A DNA stretch of 51,878 nucleotides from an uncultured Thiotrichales bacterium (GCA_903881315.1 CAIRSR010000162.1:1-51878), one strand, 5' to 3'; positions 8,363 to 17,390 are shown, numbered from the stretch's first letter. The notes: generated by a model from the sequence alone, not told the origin. Translations and numbers: made by a program.

Positions 8363-8584
8363 CGGCAAGTGCCGTGGTCAAGATTTTGTCCCGTCCGTGC
8401 GTGCGCCAATCCAACGGTGGTTGGTTGGTGTACGCGCCGACGGTCGCAGACGTACGACCACGCAACCCCGAGCACGACTAACGGCAAGTGCCGTGTCGTC
8501 GTTAGGATTTTGCTCCGTTCGTACGTACACCAACCCAATGGTGGTTAGTTGGCATACGCGATGACGGTCGCAGACGTACGACCA
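8348..8584. repeat. Two diverged tandem copies of the amt-glucosaminidase junction
   Basis: Unit 1 (about 8348-8460) and unit 2 (about 8467-8584) align with a period of 119-124 bases. Shared blocks include CGACTAACGGCAAGTGCCGT at the left and CGGTCGCAGACGTACGACCA at the right (8441-8460 and 8565-8584). Unit 1 begins with the true last codons and stop of amt; unit 2 ends with the true last codons of the minus-strand glucosaminidase. In unit 1 the position equivalent to that gene's TAA reads CAA. Each unit has ACGGCA/TGCCGT arms and a CCAA-rich hairpin around a GGTGG loop, probably convergent terminators. Confidence 0.85.
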
Positions 8585-9426
8585 GGTAAAAGCCGTGCGT
8601 TGACATAGCGATTGAGGTGGTACTGGTGGATAACGGTGCGAACCTGTTTGATGTACCCGGCACCGCGCGTTGAGTACTTGGTCAGGCCAGCCGCTAGAAC
8701 CGCGCCCTGGATGGGCTTCTGTTCGTTGTGCAGCTTGGTGCGAATGAGCCACAGCGACTTGTAGGCGTCGTGGCTATTGAGGTTGTGGATGTACGAGCGC
8801 ACAGCTTCACGCAAGGAAGCGAACTTCGCTGCCCGTACTAGCCGACCCGATGCGGTTCTGACGGTACGGTTAGTGCGCAGTGCGGTCATTCCAAACAGAT
8901 CACGATCCTTGCGGGCACTGTGAGAAGAGCCCCAGCCGGTCTCGGTTGCTGCTTGGGCCAGCGCCAAGTCTACGGGAACGATGTCTACCCGCACCAACAA
9001 CGCACGACGCGCTTCCACATCCTGCAACGGATCCCGATCTACGCGGTACTCTACTGCTAGCGTACGCAGCCATTCGCGGGCTTCGGCACCCAACGCCTCA
9101 CCACGCGCAAGGCTTGCGAAGTGCGTGAGCATCTTTTGGCGTTTTTCCGCCACCAGCTCATTCTCCATCAACACCAAGGGTAATAAGGTATCTAGGAATA
9201 CGCGCTGCTTGTCTTCGTAATCGATACCGCTTTCATGCAATACACTGGGGATGTCTTTTGCCTCACAACGCGGAACCTCAATCACTGGATTGGACGTGGG
9301 CGTCGTATTGGTATCGTCTAGCTCAGGAGCAGACACCTTGGAGGCTACAGCGGACAAAGGGTGCAACATCATCGGCAACCAAACAGCCAAGGTCCGCAAA
9401 GGCTTCGCTTCAAGATATCGGTTCAT
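8545..9426 (-). CDS. Bax-like peptidoglycan N-acetylglucosaminidase
   Basis: Exported cell-wall hydrolase of the glucosaminidase (GH73-like, E. coli Bax) family, 293 residues. An N-terminal signal-like segment (LRTLAVWLPMMLHPLSAVAS) is followed by an acidic linker and the catalytic domain, whose hallmark ALAQAATETGWGSS contains the presumed catalytic Glu at about residue 162, then DLFGM and a C-terminal block with YKSLW and LTKYSTRG. The ATG at 9426 has AGGTG upstream and places the signal sequence at the N terminus; a good promoter lies at 9481-9509. The last 13 codons are inside the tandem repeat shared with the amt end. Confidence 0.85.
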   Translation of the reverse strand: MNRYLEAKPLRTLAVWLPMMLHPLSAVASKVSAPELDDTNTTPTSNPVIEVPRCEAKDIPSVLHESGIDYEDKQRVFLDTLLPLVLMENELVAEKRQKMLTHFASLARGEALGAEAREWLRTLAVEYRVDRDPLQDVEARRALLVRVDIVPVDLALAQAATETGWGSSHSARKDRDLFGMTALRTNRTVRTASGRLVRAAKFASLREAVRSYIHNLNSHDAYKSLWLIRTKLHNEQKPIQGAVLAAGLTKYSTRGAGYIKQVRTVIHQYHLNRYVNARLLPGRTSATVIAYAN

Positions 9427-9480
9427 AAGGCACCTCGATAAACAACCTGAATAGTATACGTTCTTTCTTAATGTGCGAGC

Positions 9481-9509
9481 ATTATAGTCAGGTTTATCTG
9501 GCAAAGCAA
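9481..9509 (-). promoter_or_regulatory. Promoter of the Bax-like gene
   Basis: On the minus strand TTGCTT (9509-9504), a 17-base spacer and a perfect TATAAT (9486-9481). Transcription would start near 9474, leaving a leader of about 48 bases before the ATG at 9426. Confidence 0.6.
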
Positions 9510-9889
9510 CATCATTATGGCTAAATCTGCATATTTTCATCGTAAAGGCGCCACCTTTGTGCAGCAATGCCCCGTCCCGAGATCTAGGGGTGTTTCGTAT
9601 CTATATGATTATAGTCATATCCGCCCGAAGGAGCGTTCTTGGTATTGTAAGCCAAGCTGCTGTTTTATGGTGATTATGACAAGAAGTAATTATTTAACCT
9701 ACGCCGAAAAGCCAATTTCGTCCCTACAGCGGCGGTTAGCCAAAAGATAATCGTTTCTTATCAATAGATAAGCCGATCTGGCGGCGTCTGGACGCGCTTG
9801 TGGGTTTTACGGAGGGGTCTCATGATGCTGTTGGCGTGATCGCTATGTTCTGCGTGGCAGGGGCTGCCTCGTACCGAACCACGCCTGCA
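9510..9889. other. Intergenic region between flippase and Bax-like gene
   Basis: No convincing gene is seen. A 77-codon plus-strand reading frame at 9517-9750 has atypical composition and no ribosome site, so I do not call it. A small hairpin CTTATC-AATA-GATAAG lies at 9757-9772. Just after the flippase stop there is a nested inverted repeat, GCGTGG/CCACGC (9852-9884) containing GGCAG-GGG-CTGCC, which may end the flippase transcript. Confidence 0.4.
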
Positions 9890-11251
9890 TTAGGAGGACG
9901 GAGCGCTCATCTGCTGGAGGCGACCCCACACCGGCGGGAGCATTACCAAGGGCCCGGCGGTTGTTAGTGTGGCGAAGGCGAGTGCCGCGCCATGTACACC
10001 CCAGATATGGATGAATATCCAGTCTGCCCCAAGGAACAAACCGCTGCCCCAGGCAACCACCTGAAAGTTATACCAATACAATTCAAACGCCAAGGTTAGT
10101 GGGCGCACCCAGAACAAGGCTGTTACGCAACCGGTGCCTATCATCAGGATCGAGAACACTCCAAAGGTGGCTTGATAGGAACCGCCAAAGATGAGGGGAA
10201 TAGCAAAGTAGGCAAGTGTGATGCTGATAAGGCTTACTGCTACGACTGCGGGCAGCCAGGTCTTGGCCAAGAAGCGAATGGTGTCGCGGAGTGCGGCCCC
10301 ATTGCGGACAACAACCTGTTCGCTAAAATCCTGATAGATTACCTGGGCTAACATCTCGCCGACCTGTTGCACAATACTGGTCAGATTTTTAGCGAGGCGG
10401 TACCACCCCACCTCTTCTGCCGGTCGCAGACCTCCCAGGATCAAGATATCGCCCTCCTTGACCAAGGCGCTAAACAAACTCCACAAAAAGGTTGCCTTCA
10501 TGAAGCTCCAAAACGAACCTAGCTGGCGCTGACGTTTCAGTAGATTAAACGAAAATAGCCTGGTGGGTTTGATACAGAGATCAGTATGAATGGCCCGCCA
10601 CAGATACCATCCAGTGATGGCCATCTGGACTATTCCAAGCAATGTCATGAGGGTAACAAACCGCTGCAAAGTGATTACGTTCAGAGACCAGCAGATGGTA
10701 GTTGCACTTAAGCGGAGGGTGGGGAATAAGGCATTCAGTGTGGCGATGGTGCGGTAGCGGCTAAGATTGCGTGCAACGCTAAACCAAGTGCCGTCGAAGA
10801 GGTTCCGTAGCAGACCGATTGCCATGATTGGGTAGAGGGCCAGAACTTCTTCTCCGCCAGGCAGCAGCGGCGCTGCCCAGGGTGCCGACAAACCGATCAC
10901 GAGGATGGCGAAGATTTGGGTGAGCGCATCAGTCGCAATTGCGGTGCCCAGCAATAATTCAACGAGGTAAGCGTCTTCTCCACTCGGGTTGGTTGCGAGA
11001 GCGGCCTCGCGGCGTTGTTGGTATTCAGCAAGATAGCGGGTGACTGGTTCGCTGGTACGAAAGGTGAGTAGGGTCGCGACAACGGTACAGAATGCCTGGA
11101 TGCCAGCCCAGATACCAAAACTCGTAGGCCCAAGGCTACGAGCAACGAGGACGGTCTGTAAAAATGAGGCGAGGAGGGCTACGCTACTCCCCCCGAGCAG
11201 GGTCGAACCTCGGGCGAGAAGACGGCGTGCGGCAAAGGCTGGCAAAGACAT
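9890..11251 (-). CDS. Oligosaccharide flippase-like polytopic membrane protein
   Basis: A 453-residue inner-membrane protein with about twelve to fourteen hydrophobic segments, of the Wzx/MATE-like polysaccharide biosynthesis superfamily, which moves lipid-linked sugars across the inner membrane. The N-terminal pattern GSTLLGGSSVALLASFLQTVLVA followed by RSLGPTSFGIWA is typical of these flippases, as is the charged mid-protein loop LGGLRPAEEVGWYRLAKNL. I use the ATG at 11251, 16 bases after the upstream glycosyltransferase stop; an in-frame TTG at 11284 would overlap it. Tight linkage to a GT4 enzyme supports a glycan role. The substrate cannot be told. Confidence 0.87.
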   Translation of the reverse strand: MSLPAFAARRLLARGSTLLGGSSVALLASFLQTVLVARSLGPTSFGIWAGIQAFCTVVATLLTFRTSEPVTRYLAEYQQRREAALATNPSGEDAYLVELLLGTAIATDALTQIFAILVIGLSAPWAAPLLPGGEEVLALYPIMAIGLLRNLFDGTWFSVARNLSRYRTIATLNALFPTLRLSATTICWSLNVITLQRFVTLMTLLGIVQMAITGWYLWRAIHTDLCIKPTRLFSFNLLKRQRQLGSFWSFMKATFLWSLFSALVKEGDILILGGLRPAEEVGWYRLAKNLTSIVQQVGEMLAQVIYQDFSEQVVVRNGAALRDTIRFLAKTWLPAVVAVSLISITLAYFAIPLIFGGSYQATFGVFSILMIGTGCVTALFWVRPLTLAFELYWYNFQVVAWGSGLFLGADWIFIHIWGVHGAALAFATLTTAGPLVMLPPVWGRLQQMSAPSS

Positions 11252-11267
11252 CTCGTGGGGTTTCGAA

Positions 11268-12413
11268 CTATTGGGCACGGGCAAAGGCCAGAATATCCTG
11301 TGCCCGACGATCCCATGAGTAATGACTCATGGCGTGTGCCTGGGCAGCCGTTGCGCGGGCGTGGGCGGCGGACTGGTTGGTTTCGATGGTGCTCAAGGTG
11401 TACACCAACGATTCTGGGTCATCACTATCAATGAAGTTCACCTGCCCGTCACCCACGACCTCTTCGATGGGAGGAAGACGACTGACCACCGCTGGTACAC
11501 CACTCGCCATCACCTCGAACAGTTTAAGCGGCGACATCCAACGATAGGTCGATACGGCGCGTGTGTAGGGTAATAATACGCTATCAAAGGATCGGATCAA
11601 GCTTGGTATCTGATGGTGAGGGATGGCGGACATAATCCGAACATTGGGTAGCGCGAGACCCGCATTGAGCGCGGCCTGAACCTCGTTCTCCCCTCCACCC
11701 ACCAAGACAAACCCATGGTGCGGTAGACGTTTGGCGGCAAAACGGATCAGTTCGAGCCCGCGCTCTGGGCGCAGCGTACCGTAGTAGAGGTGGTTTACCT
11801 GGGTGGGGTGGGTTGGGCGTGGTCGCTGGTTCGGCGGCAGTGGCTCTGCGTTGGCAAAGCGCCCAATATCAACGCCGTCGTGACAGACCGTGATCCTGTC
11901 TGCGGGGATCTCGTCGTGCTCGATGAGATGACGCCGTAGACCATCTGAGATGGCCACAATCCGCACCCGTGGCCCAAGCCACGCTGCTACTAGGCGAGCG
12001 CGTGGCGATAGGCCTTGGTGCAGCTCCAGCACCACGCGGGGCAGCACCGTTTGGGCCATGATCGCAACACCTAGATTGCGCGTGAATAATAGGGTTGCCT
12101 CATGGTTTTGCATACCCGCCAAGCGGTACCACAAGCGCAGCACAAACTCTGCGTAGCGGCGGGCTCCATGGCGAAATCGGCAGGGAACCGGACAGTGAGT
12201 GACAAAATCTGCATCAAGGGCCATGACTCGGCGGCCAAAATCAGGCCAAAAATAGCGCACACCAGGGGTTACGCGGCCAAACGCTGCGAGCATCTGACAG
12301 GTCTGCAAGACATGCGCGGTCTCAGCTTCCATCACCATATTGTTGGCAATAACAAGCCTTTCGCCGTCTTGAGGGGAACCCTCGCCAGTTTTTGATTGCG
12401 GTTCAATCACCAC
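11268..12413 (-). CDS. Glycosyltransferase family 4 protein
   Basis: GT-B fold retaining glycosyltransferase of 381 residues, probably cytoplasmic and membrane-associated. The C-terminal donor-binding half shows YYGTLRPERGLELI, LVGGG, VRIMSAIPHHQIPSLI and the EX7E-like block SPLKLFEVMASGVPAVVSRLPPIEEVV, characteristic of family 4. The N-terminal acceptor half includes VVLELHQG and IVAISDGLRRHL. The start is GTG at 12413 with an excellent AGGAG at 6 bases. It precedes the flippase on the same strand, so the two likely act on the same surface or exported glycan. Confidence 0.93.
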   Translation of the reverse strand: MVIEPQSKTGEGSPQDGERLVIANNMVMEAETAHVLQTCQMLAAFGRVTPGVRYFWPDFGRRVMALDADFVTHCPVPCRFRHGARRYAEFVLRLWYRLAGMQNHEATLLFTRNLGVAIMAQTVLPRVVLELHQGLSPRARLVAAWLGPRVRIVAISDGLRRHLIEHDEIPADRITVCHDGVDIGRFANAEPLPPNQRPRPTHPTQVNHLYYGTLRPERGLELIRFAAKRLPHHGFVLVGGGENEVQAALNAGLALPNVRIMSAIPHHQIPSLIRSFDSVLLPYTRAVSTYRWMSPLKLFEVMASGVPAVVSRLPPIEEVVGDGQVNFIDSDDPESLVYTLSTIETNQSAAHARATAAQAHAMSHYSWDRRAQDILAFARAQ

Positions 12414-12520
12414 TCTATCTCCTCGTGGTTTGTAGCAGGAACCAGGCCCGACCGTGATACTCTAACACTGCTATTACAGCCCATGATAAATTGCTCGTTA
12501 CTCTCTACCGTTTTAAACCA

Positions 12521-13780
12521 ATGAACCCATATACCCTAGTAATCTTGGCGGTGGTTGTGGTTGGGCTTGCCGTGCAACTTTGGTTGCTCTCCCGCCAGGT
12601 GTCACATGTGCGCTCCCACCGTGATGCCGTACCGAGTACGTTTCGTGACCGCATCTCCCTTGAGGCGCATCAACGGGCTGCTGACTACACGATAGCCAAA
12701 ACTCGGCTCCGCCAGGTAGAAGAGATCCTTGGTGTACTCTTGCTGTTATTCTGGACACTAGGCGGAGGGCTCGCTGTCATCGATCGTTTGTTGGGTGGAT
12801 GGGTAGCGTCCCCGCGTATCGAGGGTATTGCCTTTATGGTCAGCGTGGTGCTCCTCATGTCGCTCCTCGACCTGCCCATGTCGGTTTATCGTACCTTTTT
12901 TCTCGAGGAACGCTTCGGGTTTAACCGCGTCACACTGCCGATATTTATTGCCGACACCATCAAACAGACCTTTCTCTTTGCCCTACTTGGGGTTCCTCTG
13001 GTGTGGGTCGTGCTCTCACTCATGGATACAGCGGGCCCGGCGTGGTGGTTTTATGTCTGGGCCACCTGGATTGGTTTTGGGTTGTTCATGACCTGGGCCT
13101 ATCCGGCTTTTATCGCGCCGCTCTTCAACAAATTCACACCTCTTGAGGACGAAGCGCTGCGCACCCGGGTGGTCGAATTGATAGAGCGTTGCGGATTCCG
13201 TACCGACGGGGTGTTTGTGATGGACAGCTCGCGCCGCTCTGGGCACGGCAACGCCTATTTCATGGGTCTGGGGAAGCAAAAACGCATTGTCCTCTTCGAT
13301 ACCCTCCTCGAAACCCTCTCACCAGCCCAAGTAGAGGCGGTGTTGGCCCACGAATTGGGGCACTTCCGCTGCCGTCATGTGTTAAAGCGCTGGTTGCTCA
13401 TCGGCACGATGAGTCTCGCGGGGCTTGCGGCGCTGGGTTATGTTATCCAACAGCCGCAGTTTTATAGCGGTCTTGGTGTCGAGATCCCCTCCTCCCATGC
13501 GGCACTGATCCTGTTCCTGCTGGTAGTGCCCTATTTTTCCCTGATCCTCCAGCCAGTGTTGGGTAGTGTCTTGCGGGCCCACGAGTTCGAGGCCGATGAT
13601 TTTGCCTGCCGCACCATTGCAGAACCCTCTTCTTTGCGTGAGGCGCTGTTGCGACTGTATCGTGAGAATGCGAGTACGCTTACCCCAGACCCGCTGCATT
13701 CCGCCTTTTACGACAGTCACCCGCCAGCACCGGTGCGGATAGCGCGGATCTCTGAAAAGTGCGCTGTGGGGACGGAGTAA
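12521..13780 (+). CDS. Ste24-like M48 family membrane metalloprotease
   Basis: Integral-membrane zinc protease of the CAAX-protease/Ste24 type, 419 residues. There are several membrane segments in the N-terminal half (1-30, 70-120, 150-200), a DSSRRSGHGNAYFMGLG segment, the zinc motif HELGH at 277-281, further membrane segments, and the third zinc ligand in EFEADDFA. All residues for activity are present. In bacteria the substrates are mostly unknown; membrane-protein quality control is likely. I chose the ATG at 12521; an in-frame TTG lies 30 bases upstream and no clear Shine-Dalgarno decides. It diverges from the glycosyltransferase and converges on the carbamoyltransferase. Confidence 0.92.
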   Translation: MNPYTLVILAVVVVGLAVQLWLLSRQVSHVRSHRDAVPSTFRDRISLEAHQRAADYTIAKTRLRQVEEILGVLLLLFWTLGGGLAVIDRLLGGWVASPRIEGIAFMVSVVLLMSLLDLPMSVYRTFFLEERFGFNRVTLPIFIADTIKQTFLFALLGVPLVWVVLSLMDTAGPAWWFYVWATWIGFGLFMTWAYPAFIAPLFNKFTPLEDEALRTRVVELIERCGFRTDGVFVMDSSRRSGHGNAYFMGLGKQKRIVLFDTLLETLSPAQVEAVLAHELGHFRCRHVLKRWLLIGTMSLAGLAALGYVIQQPQFYSGLGVEIPSSHAALILFLLVVPYFSLILQPVLGSVLRAHEFEADDFACRTIAEPSSLREALLRLYRENASTLTPDPLHSAFYDSHPPAPVRIARISEKCAVGTE

Positions 13781-13799
13781 GCCGAAGCGCTCGACCACT

Positions 13800-13848
13800 C
13801 CGCCCAAGACGATAACATCCTAGCGGGCCAGGGCATCGTCTTGGGCGG
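13800..13848. terminator. Convergent hairpin between protease and carbamoyltransferase genes
   Basis: A perfect 14-base inverted repeat, CCGCCCAAGACGAT (13800-13813) and ATCGTCTTGGGCGG (13835-13848), with a 21-base loop, lies between two convergent genes. Neither side has a clean U-tract, so it may be a weak bidirectional terminator or a 3'-end stabiliser. Confidence 0.6.
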
Positions 13849-13894
13849 GGCATATCACTCACATAACCTGGTTGCCAAGGTTGCTACGGACTTA

Positions 13895-15904
13895 TTACCG
13901 AGGGCTCAGGCTAATCAGTCGCTCATCCCAGAGAGACAAGAGTTCGCTAATAAGTGATTCGATTTTGTCTTGTGGGGTAGTCGTGTGGTGCAGCAATTGC
14001 CCTAGATCCAGATTCCCATCGGATAGTTCGAGCACAGCGAAAAGCTCGGCGCTAATCGGGATTCTTAGATCCTCCCCGTAGGTACAATTCTCTGATTGCT
14101 GACGGGTGATGCAGCAGATCGTTTGCCACTCTGTAGTCGTGGTGAACCGCTCTTTCCGCAACGTAGTAATCGGGTGGAGCTGTGGCCGCAGTTTCAGATA
14201 GGCGTCTTGCGCAATCACCGGCGACTTTGTGACCAGATAATCATCCACCACGAGATGGTGGAGGCCCGTAGTAATAAAGCAGGTGATGGCATCCTCGACG
14301 GAATCGACAATGGGCTCGGCGTGGTTATTGAAAGAGGTGTTCAATACGACGCCAACCCCCGTAATCTCCTTGAAAGCCTTGATGAGTCGCCAGAGTCGCT
14401 CGTTGCGGGCGCGCGAAACGGTTTGTACCCTGGCTGAACCATCGACATGGGTTACCGCACCCAGCAACGAACGCATCTCCTCTCGAACATTGACAACATA
14501 GGTCATAAAAGAGAGATCAGCCCGTCCCTCTGGTACATCAAAGTAGACGTGCAGATCCTCCTCTAGCACCACTGGCGCGAAGGGACGAAATGCCTCACGT
14601 TTCTTTACGATCGCATTGATAATGGTTTCGTTCTCAGCGGGGCGTGGGTCGGCAATAATGCTGCGGTTGCCTAAGGCGCGTGGCCCGAATTCGGAACGCC
14701 CCTGCACCCAACCAAAAACCTTGCCTTCTGCCAATAAGCGTGCCGTCTCGTAGAAGATATCGTCTGGTTTTGTTGTGCAGCAGAAATCTTGCCAGGAATT
14801 TAATCTCGCCCCAATCTCAGCATTGCCTTCTAGGGGCAGGCCCCAAAAGACATCCTGCAATGCACCGTGATGATCGTGGGGATAATGCGATCGGTTGATG
14901 GCAAGTGCCGCGCCCAACGCAGTCCCGGCGTCATGGGCGGCTGGCTGGACAAAGATATGCTCGAACAAGCCAGAATAGAGCAGCTTACCATTGAAGGTGC
15001 AATTATGGGCCACCCCCCCAGCGAGACAAAGATTGTGCGCACCCGTTAGCGTCTTGAAATGGGTGATAAGGTGCATAGCCAACCGTTCTAGGCTCTCTTG
15101 TAGAGCGGCTGCCAAGTCTTTATGAATTTGCAGGATGGGTTCCTGTTTTTTGCGCGGACGGATCGATTGAGTAAATGCGCCCAGTAGCCGATAGTCGATC
15201 TGGTAATCGCCGTTGTCGCGAACAATACACATCTTATCGAACAGAGGCCGGAATTTCGTCGGATCACCATAGGGGGCAAGCCCCATTACCTTGAATTCGT
15301 CAAACTGCTTAAAGCCGAGATAATGGCTAAAGGTCAGATATAATTTTCCGAGCGAGCGCGGGATGTCGAGGGTATGTAAACAATGCAAGCCATCCTGGTC
15401 GGCCTTGTGAATCGAGCCAGAGATCTTGTCTCCGACACCATCCAATGTGACGACTAGCGCCGTATTGTGCCCCGACATGGCAAAGGCGCTCATTGCATGC
15501 GCATCATGATGCGGGACGTGAAAGATTCGATCCAGCGGGATGGTTTCACCCAATCCTAGGTGCAGTTGGTGCTGAAAGAATTCGTCCGGAGAGCAAAATG
15601 GATCAGCCGTGCCGCGCAGTGCTGTCATCTGTACCTGCGCCACCAATTCAAACACCGTATCCAGCCGATTCACCAGCGCCCAGCCATCGACCTCTCCTGC
15701 GGTAATTCCGGCCTGCTGTAGACAAGCACGCACCGCACGGATGGGTAGTTTGTTGGAATGCTTGACGCGGTTCAAACGCTCTTCTTCGATCGCCGCAACC
15801 ACTTGGCCATCGCGTAACAGAACCGCCGCCCCATCGTGCCAATCGCGGAAATTTTTTTCATGGAGGTGGTCAAAACCACCACACAGACCAATAATAATAC
15901 TCAT
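13895..15904 (-). CDS. NodU/CmcH-type carbamoyltransferase with C-terminal extension
   Basis: O-carbamoyltransferase of about 669 residues, using carbamoyl phosphate and ATP to decorate sugars, antibiotics or other hydroxyls. The N-terminal Kae1-like domain shows HDGAA, EEERLNRVKHS, the metal-binding HHDAHAMSAF and LDGVGD. The mid region has LAGGVAHNC and DAGTALGAAL. The C-terminal YrdC-like domain begins near GRSEFGPRALGNRS and includes FRPFAPVV and the LNTSFN-EPIV block. Beyond the usual end (about residue 575, DYLV-TKSPV) there are roughly 85 extra residues predicted as a small helical domain. The nearby flippase and glycosyltransferase suggest carbamoylation of a surface glycan, but the strand changes between them. 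Confidence 0.92.
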   Translation of the reverse strand: MSIIIGLCGGFDHLHEKNFRDWHDGAAVLLRDGQVVAAIEEERLNRVKHSNKLPIRAVRACLQQAGITAGEVDGWALVNRLDTVFELVAQVQMTALRGTADPFCSPDEFFQHQLHLGLGETIPLDRIFHVPHHDAHAMSAFAMSGHNTALVVTLDGVGDKISGSIHKADQDGLHCLHTLDIPRSLGKLYLTFSHYLGFKQFDEFKVMGLAPYGDPTKFRPLFDKMCIVRDNGDYQIDYRLLGAFTQSIRPRKKQEPILQIHKDLAAALQESLERLAMHLITHFKTLTGAHNLCLAGGVAHNCTFNGKLLYSGLFEHIFVQPAAHDAGTALGAALAINRSHYPHDHHGALQDVFWGLPLEGNAEIGARLNSWQDFCCTTKPDDIFYETARLLAEGKVFGWVQGRSEFGPRALGNRSIIADPRPAENETIINAIVKKREAFRPFAPVVLEEDLHVYFDVPEGRADLSFMTYVVNVREEMRSLLGAVTHVDGSARVQTVSRARNERLWRLIKAFKEITGVGVVLNTSFNNHAEPIVDSVEDAITCFITTGLHHLVVDDYLVTKSPVIAQDAYLKLRPQLHPITTLRKERFTTTTEWQTICCITRQQSENCTYGEDLRIPISAELFAVLELSDGNLDLGQLLHHTTTPQDKIESLISELLSLWDERLISLSPR

Positions 15905-15956
15905 ACTGTTGTCCGTTGCTAGGGAATGGGGTGTTTTTAGTGCGGCATCTATTATA

Positions 15957-15990
15957 AAGAAAAACTAGCACATCGGACGATGTTGGCTAG
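15957..15990. terminator. Rho-independent terminator after ffh (bidirectional shape)
   Basis: CTAGCACATC (15965-15974) pairs with GATGT and GCTAG (79-83 and 86-90 of the same hundred) around a GGAC tetraloop with a two-base bulge. On the minus strand, downstream of ffh, it is followed by TTTTTCTTT; on the plus strand it is followed by TTTTT. A TATAAT (15956-15951, minus) just after the T-run could serve as the -10 of the carbamoyltransferase gene. Confidence 0.7.
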
Positions 15991-16022
15991 TTTTTGGTGA
16001 GCATCAATTCGTTTTGCTTTTA

Positions 16023-17360
16023 CTACCCCCGTATTGACTTCAGCATATCCATGAGGCCGCCCCTCTTTTTCATCTGCTTCATCATCTTCTGGGTCTGTTG
16101 GAATTGCTTCAGCAGCTTATTGACATCCTGTACCTGGGTGCCAGAGCCAGTAGCGATGCGCCGCTTGCGTGAGCCCTTAATCACATCGGGGAAGCGTCGT
16201 TCTTGCGGGGTCATGGAGTTGATCATCGCCTCCATGCGGACAAATTCGCGGTCGTCGATCTTGCCCTTCATCTTTTCGGTAAGTCCGTCCATGCCCGGGA
16301 TCTTTTCGAGTATCCCCGCCATGCCGCCCATCTTTTTCATCTGGCGCACCTGGTCGCGGAGGTCTTCGAGGTCGAAACCTTTGCCCTTTTTAAGTTTCTC
16401 GACCATCTGCAGCGCTTTGTCCTGATCGACATTGCGACTGGCCTCTTCAATCAGGGTCAGGACATCCCCCATCCCCAAGATGCGCGAGGCAACGCGGTCG
16501 GGGTGAAATGGCTCTAATGCGTCGGTCTTTTCCCCAACGCCCAAAAATTTGATCGGCTTACCGGTAATGTGGCGGATGGCCAGTGCAGCACCCCCACGGG
16601 CGTCACCGTCGGTCTTGGTGAGGACAACACCGGTGAGCGGCAATGCCTCATGGAACGCCTTGGCGGAATTGGCTGCGTCCTGGCCGGTCATGCTGTCTAC
16701 GACAAACAGGGTCTCTATCGGGTTTAGCGCCGCGTGGATCTGCTTTATCTCTTGCATCATGTCCGCATCGACATGGAGACGACCAGCCGTATCAGTGATG
16801 ACCACATCCATGTAGCGCTTGCGCGCCTGATCCAGGGCATTCCGTGCGATGTCCACCGGGTTATCCTGCGGTGTGCTCGGAAAAAACTCACACCCCACCT
16901 CAAGGGCTAGGGTACGGAGCTGATCGATCGCCGCCGGGCGGTAGATGTCGCAGCTCGCAACCATGACCGACTTCTTTTTCCGTTCTCGTAAAAAACGTGC
17001 GAGTTTCGCAACCGTCGTGGTCTTGCCTGAGCCCTGCAGCCCCGCCATTAACACTACTGCCGGCGGGCGCATGGCAAGGTTGAGATCCTCGTTGGCCTCT
17101 CCCATGAGGGTGACGAGTTCGCTATGCACCACGCCGATAAGCGCCTGGCCCGGGGTGAGGCTCTGCATCACCTCTTGTCCTACCGCACGGGTCTTGATCT
17201 GCTCGATAAAGTTTCGCACCACTGGCAACGCTACGTCGGCCTCCAGCAAGGCCATTCTTACTTCGCGTAGGGTATCCTTGATGTTGTCCTCGGTGAGCCG
17301 ACCCTGACCGCGCAGGTTGCGGAGGGTACGCCCTAACCGTTGGGTAAGGTTCTCGAACAT
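16023..17360 (-). CDS. ffh: Signal recognition particle protein Ffh
   Basis: GTPase that binds 4.5S RNA and signal sequences and delivers nascent membrane proteins to FtsY and SecYEG. It is 445 residues. The N domain starts MFENLTQRLG; the G domain carries GLQGSGKTTT near 105, DIYRPAAIDQL, DTAGRLH and TKTDGDARGGAAL; the C-terminal M domain is methionine-rich (MKKMGGMAGILEKIPGM, then MMKQMKKRGGLMDML) with the RNA-binding helix around SRKRRIATGSG. The start ATG at 17360 matches the family; an upstream in-frame extension is not conserved-looking. It is downstream of bamC on the same strand, separated by a strong hairpin. Confidence 0.98.
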   Translation of the reverse strand: MFENLTQRLGRTLRNLRGQGRLTEDNIKDTLREVRMALLEADVALPVVRNFIEQIKTRAVGQEVMQSLTPGQALIGVVHSELVTLMGEANEDLNLAMRPPAVVLMAGLQGSGKTTTVAKLARFLRERKKKSVMVASCDIYRPAAIDQLRTLALEVGCEFFPSTPQDNPVDIARNALDQARKRYMDVVITDTAGRLHVDADMMQEIKQIHAALNPIETLFVVDSMTGQDAANSAKAFHEALPLTGVVLTKTDGDARGGAALAIRHITGKPIKFLGVGEKTDALEPFHPDRVASRILGMGDVLTLIEEASRNVDQDKALQMVEKLKKGKGFDLEDLRDQVRQMKKMGGMAGILEKIPGMDGLTEKMKGKIDDREFVRMEAMINSMTPQERRFPDVIKGSRKRRIATGSGTQVQDVNKLLKQFQQTQKMMKQMKKRGGLMDMLKSIRG

Positions 17361-17390
17361 AGCAATCACGCGGCCCGTAGAGGTGGCCCC

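Noticed and set aside
8378-8752. 124-codon minus-strand frame across the tandem repeat
   Set aside because: It is a frame-shifted shadow of the Bax-like gene and its duplicated end; it explains no independent sequence feature.
9517-9750. 77-codon plus-strand frame in the Bax/flippase gap
   Set aside because: No ribosome site, cysteine- and serine-rich random-looking composition, and an antisense promoter of the Bax-like gene lies beside its start.
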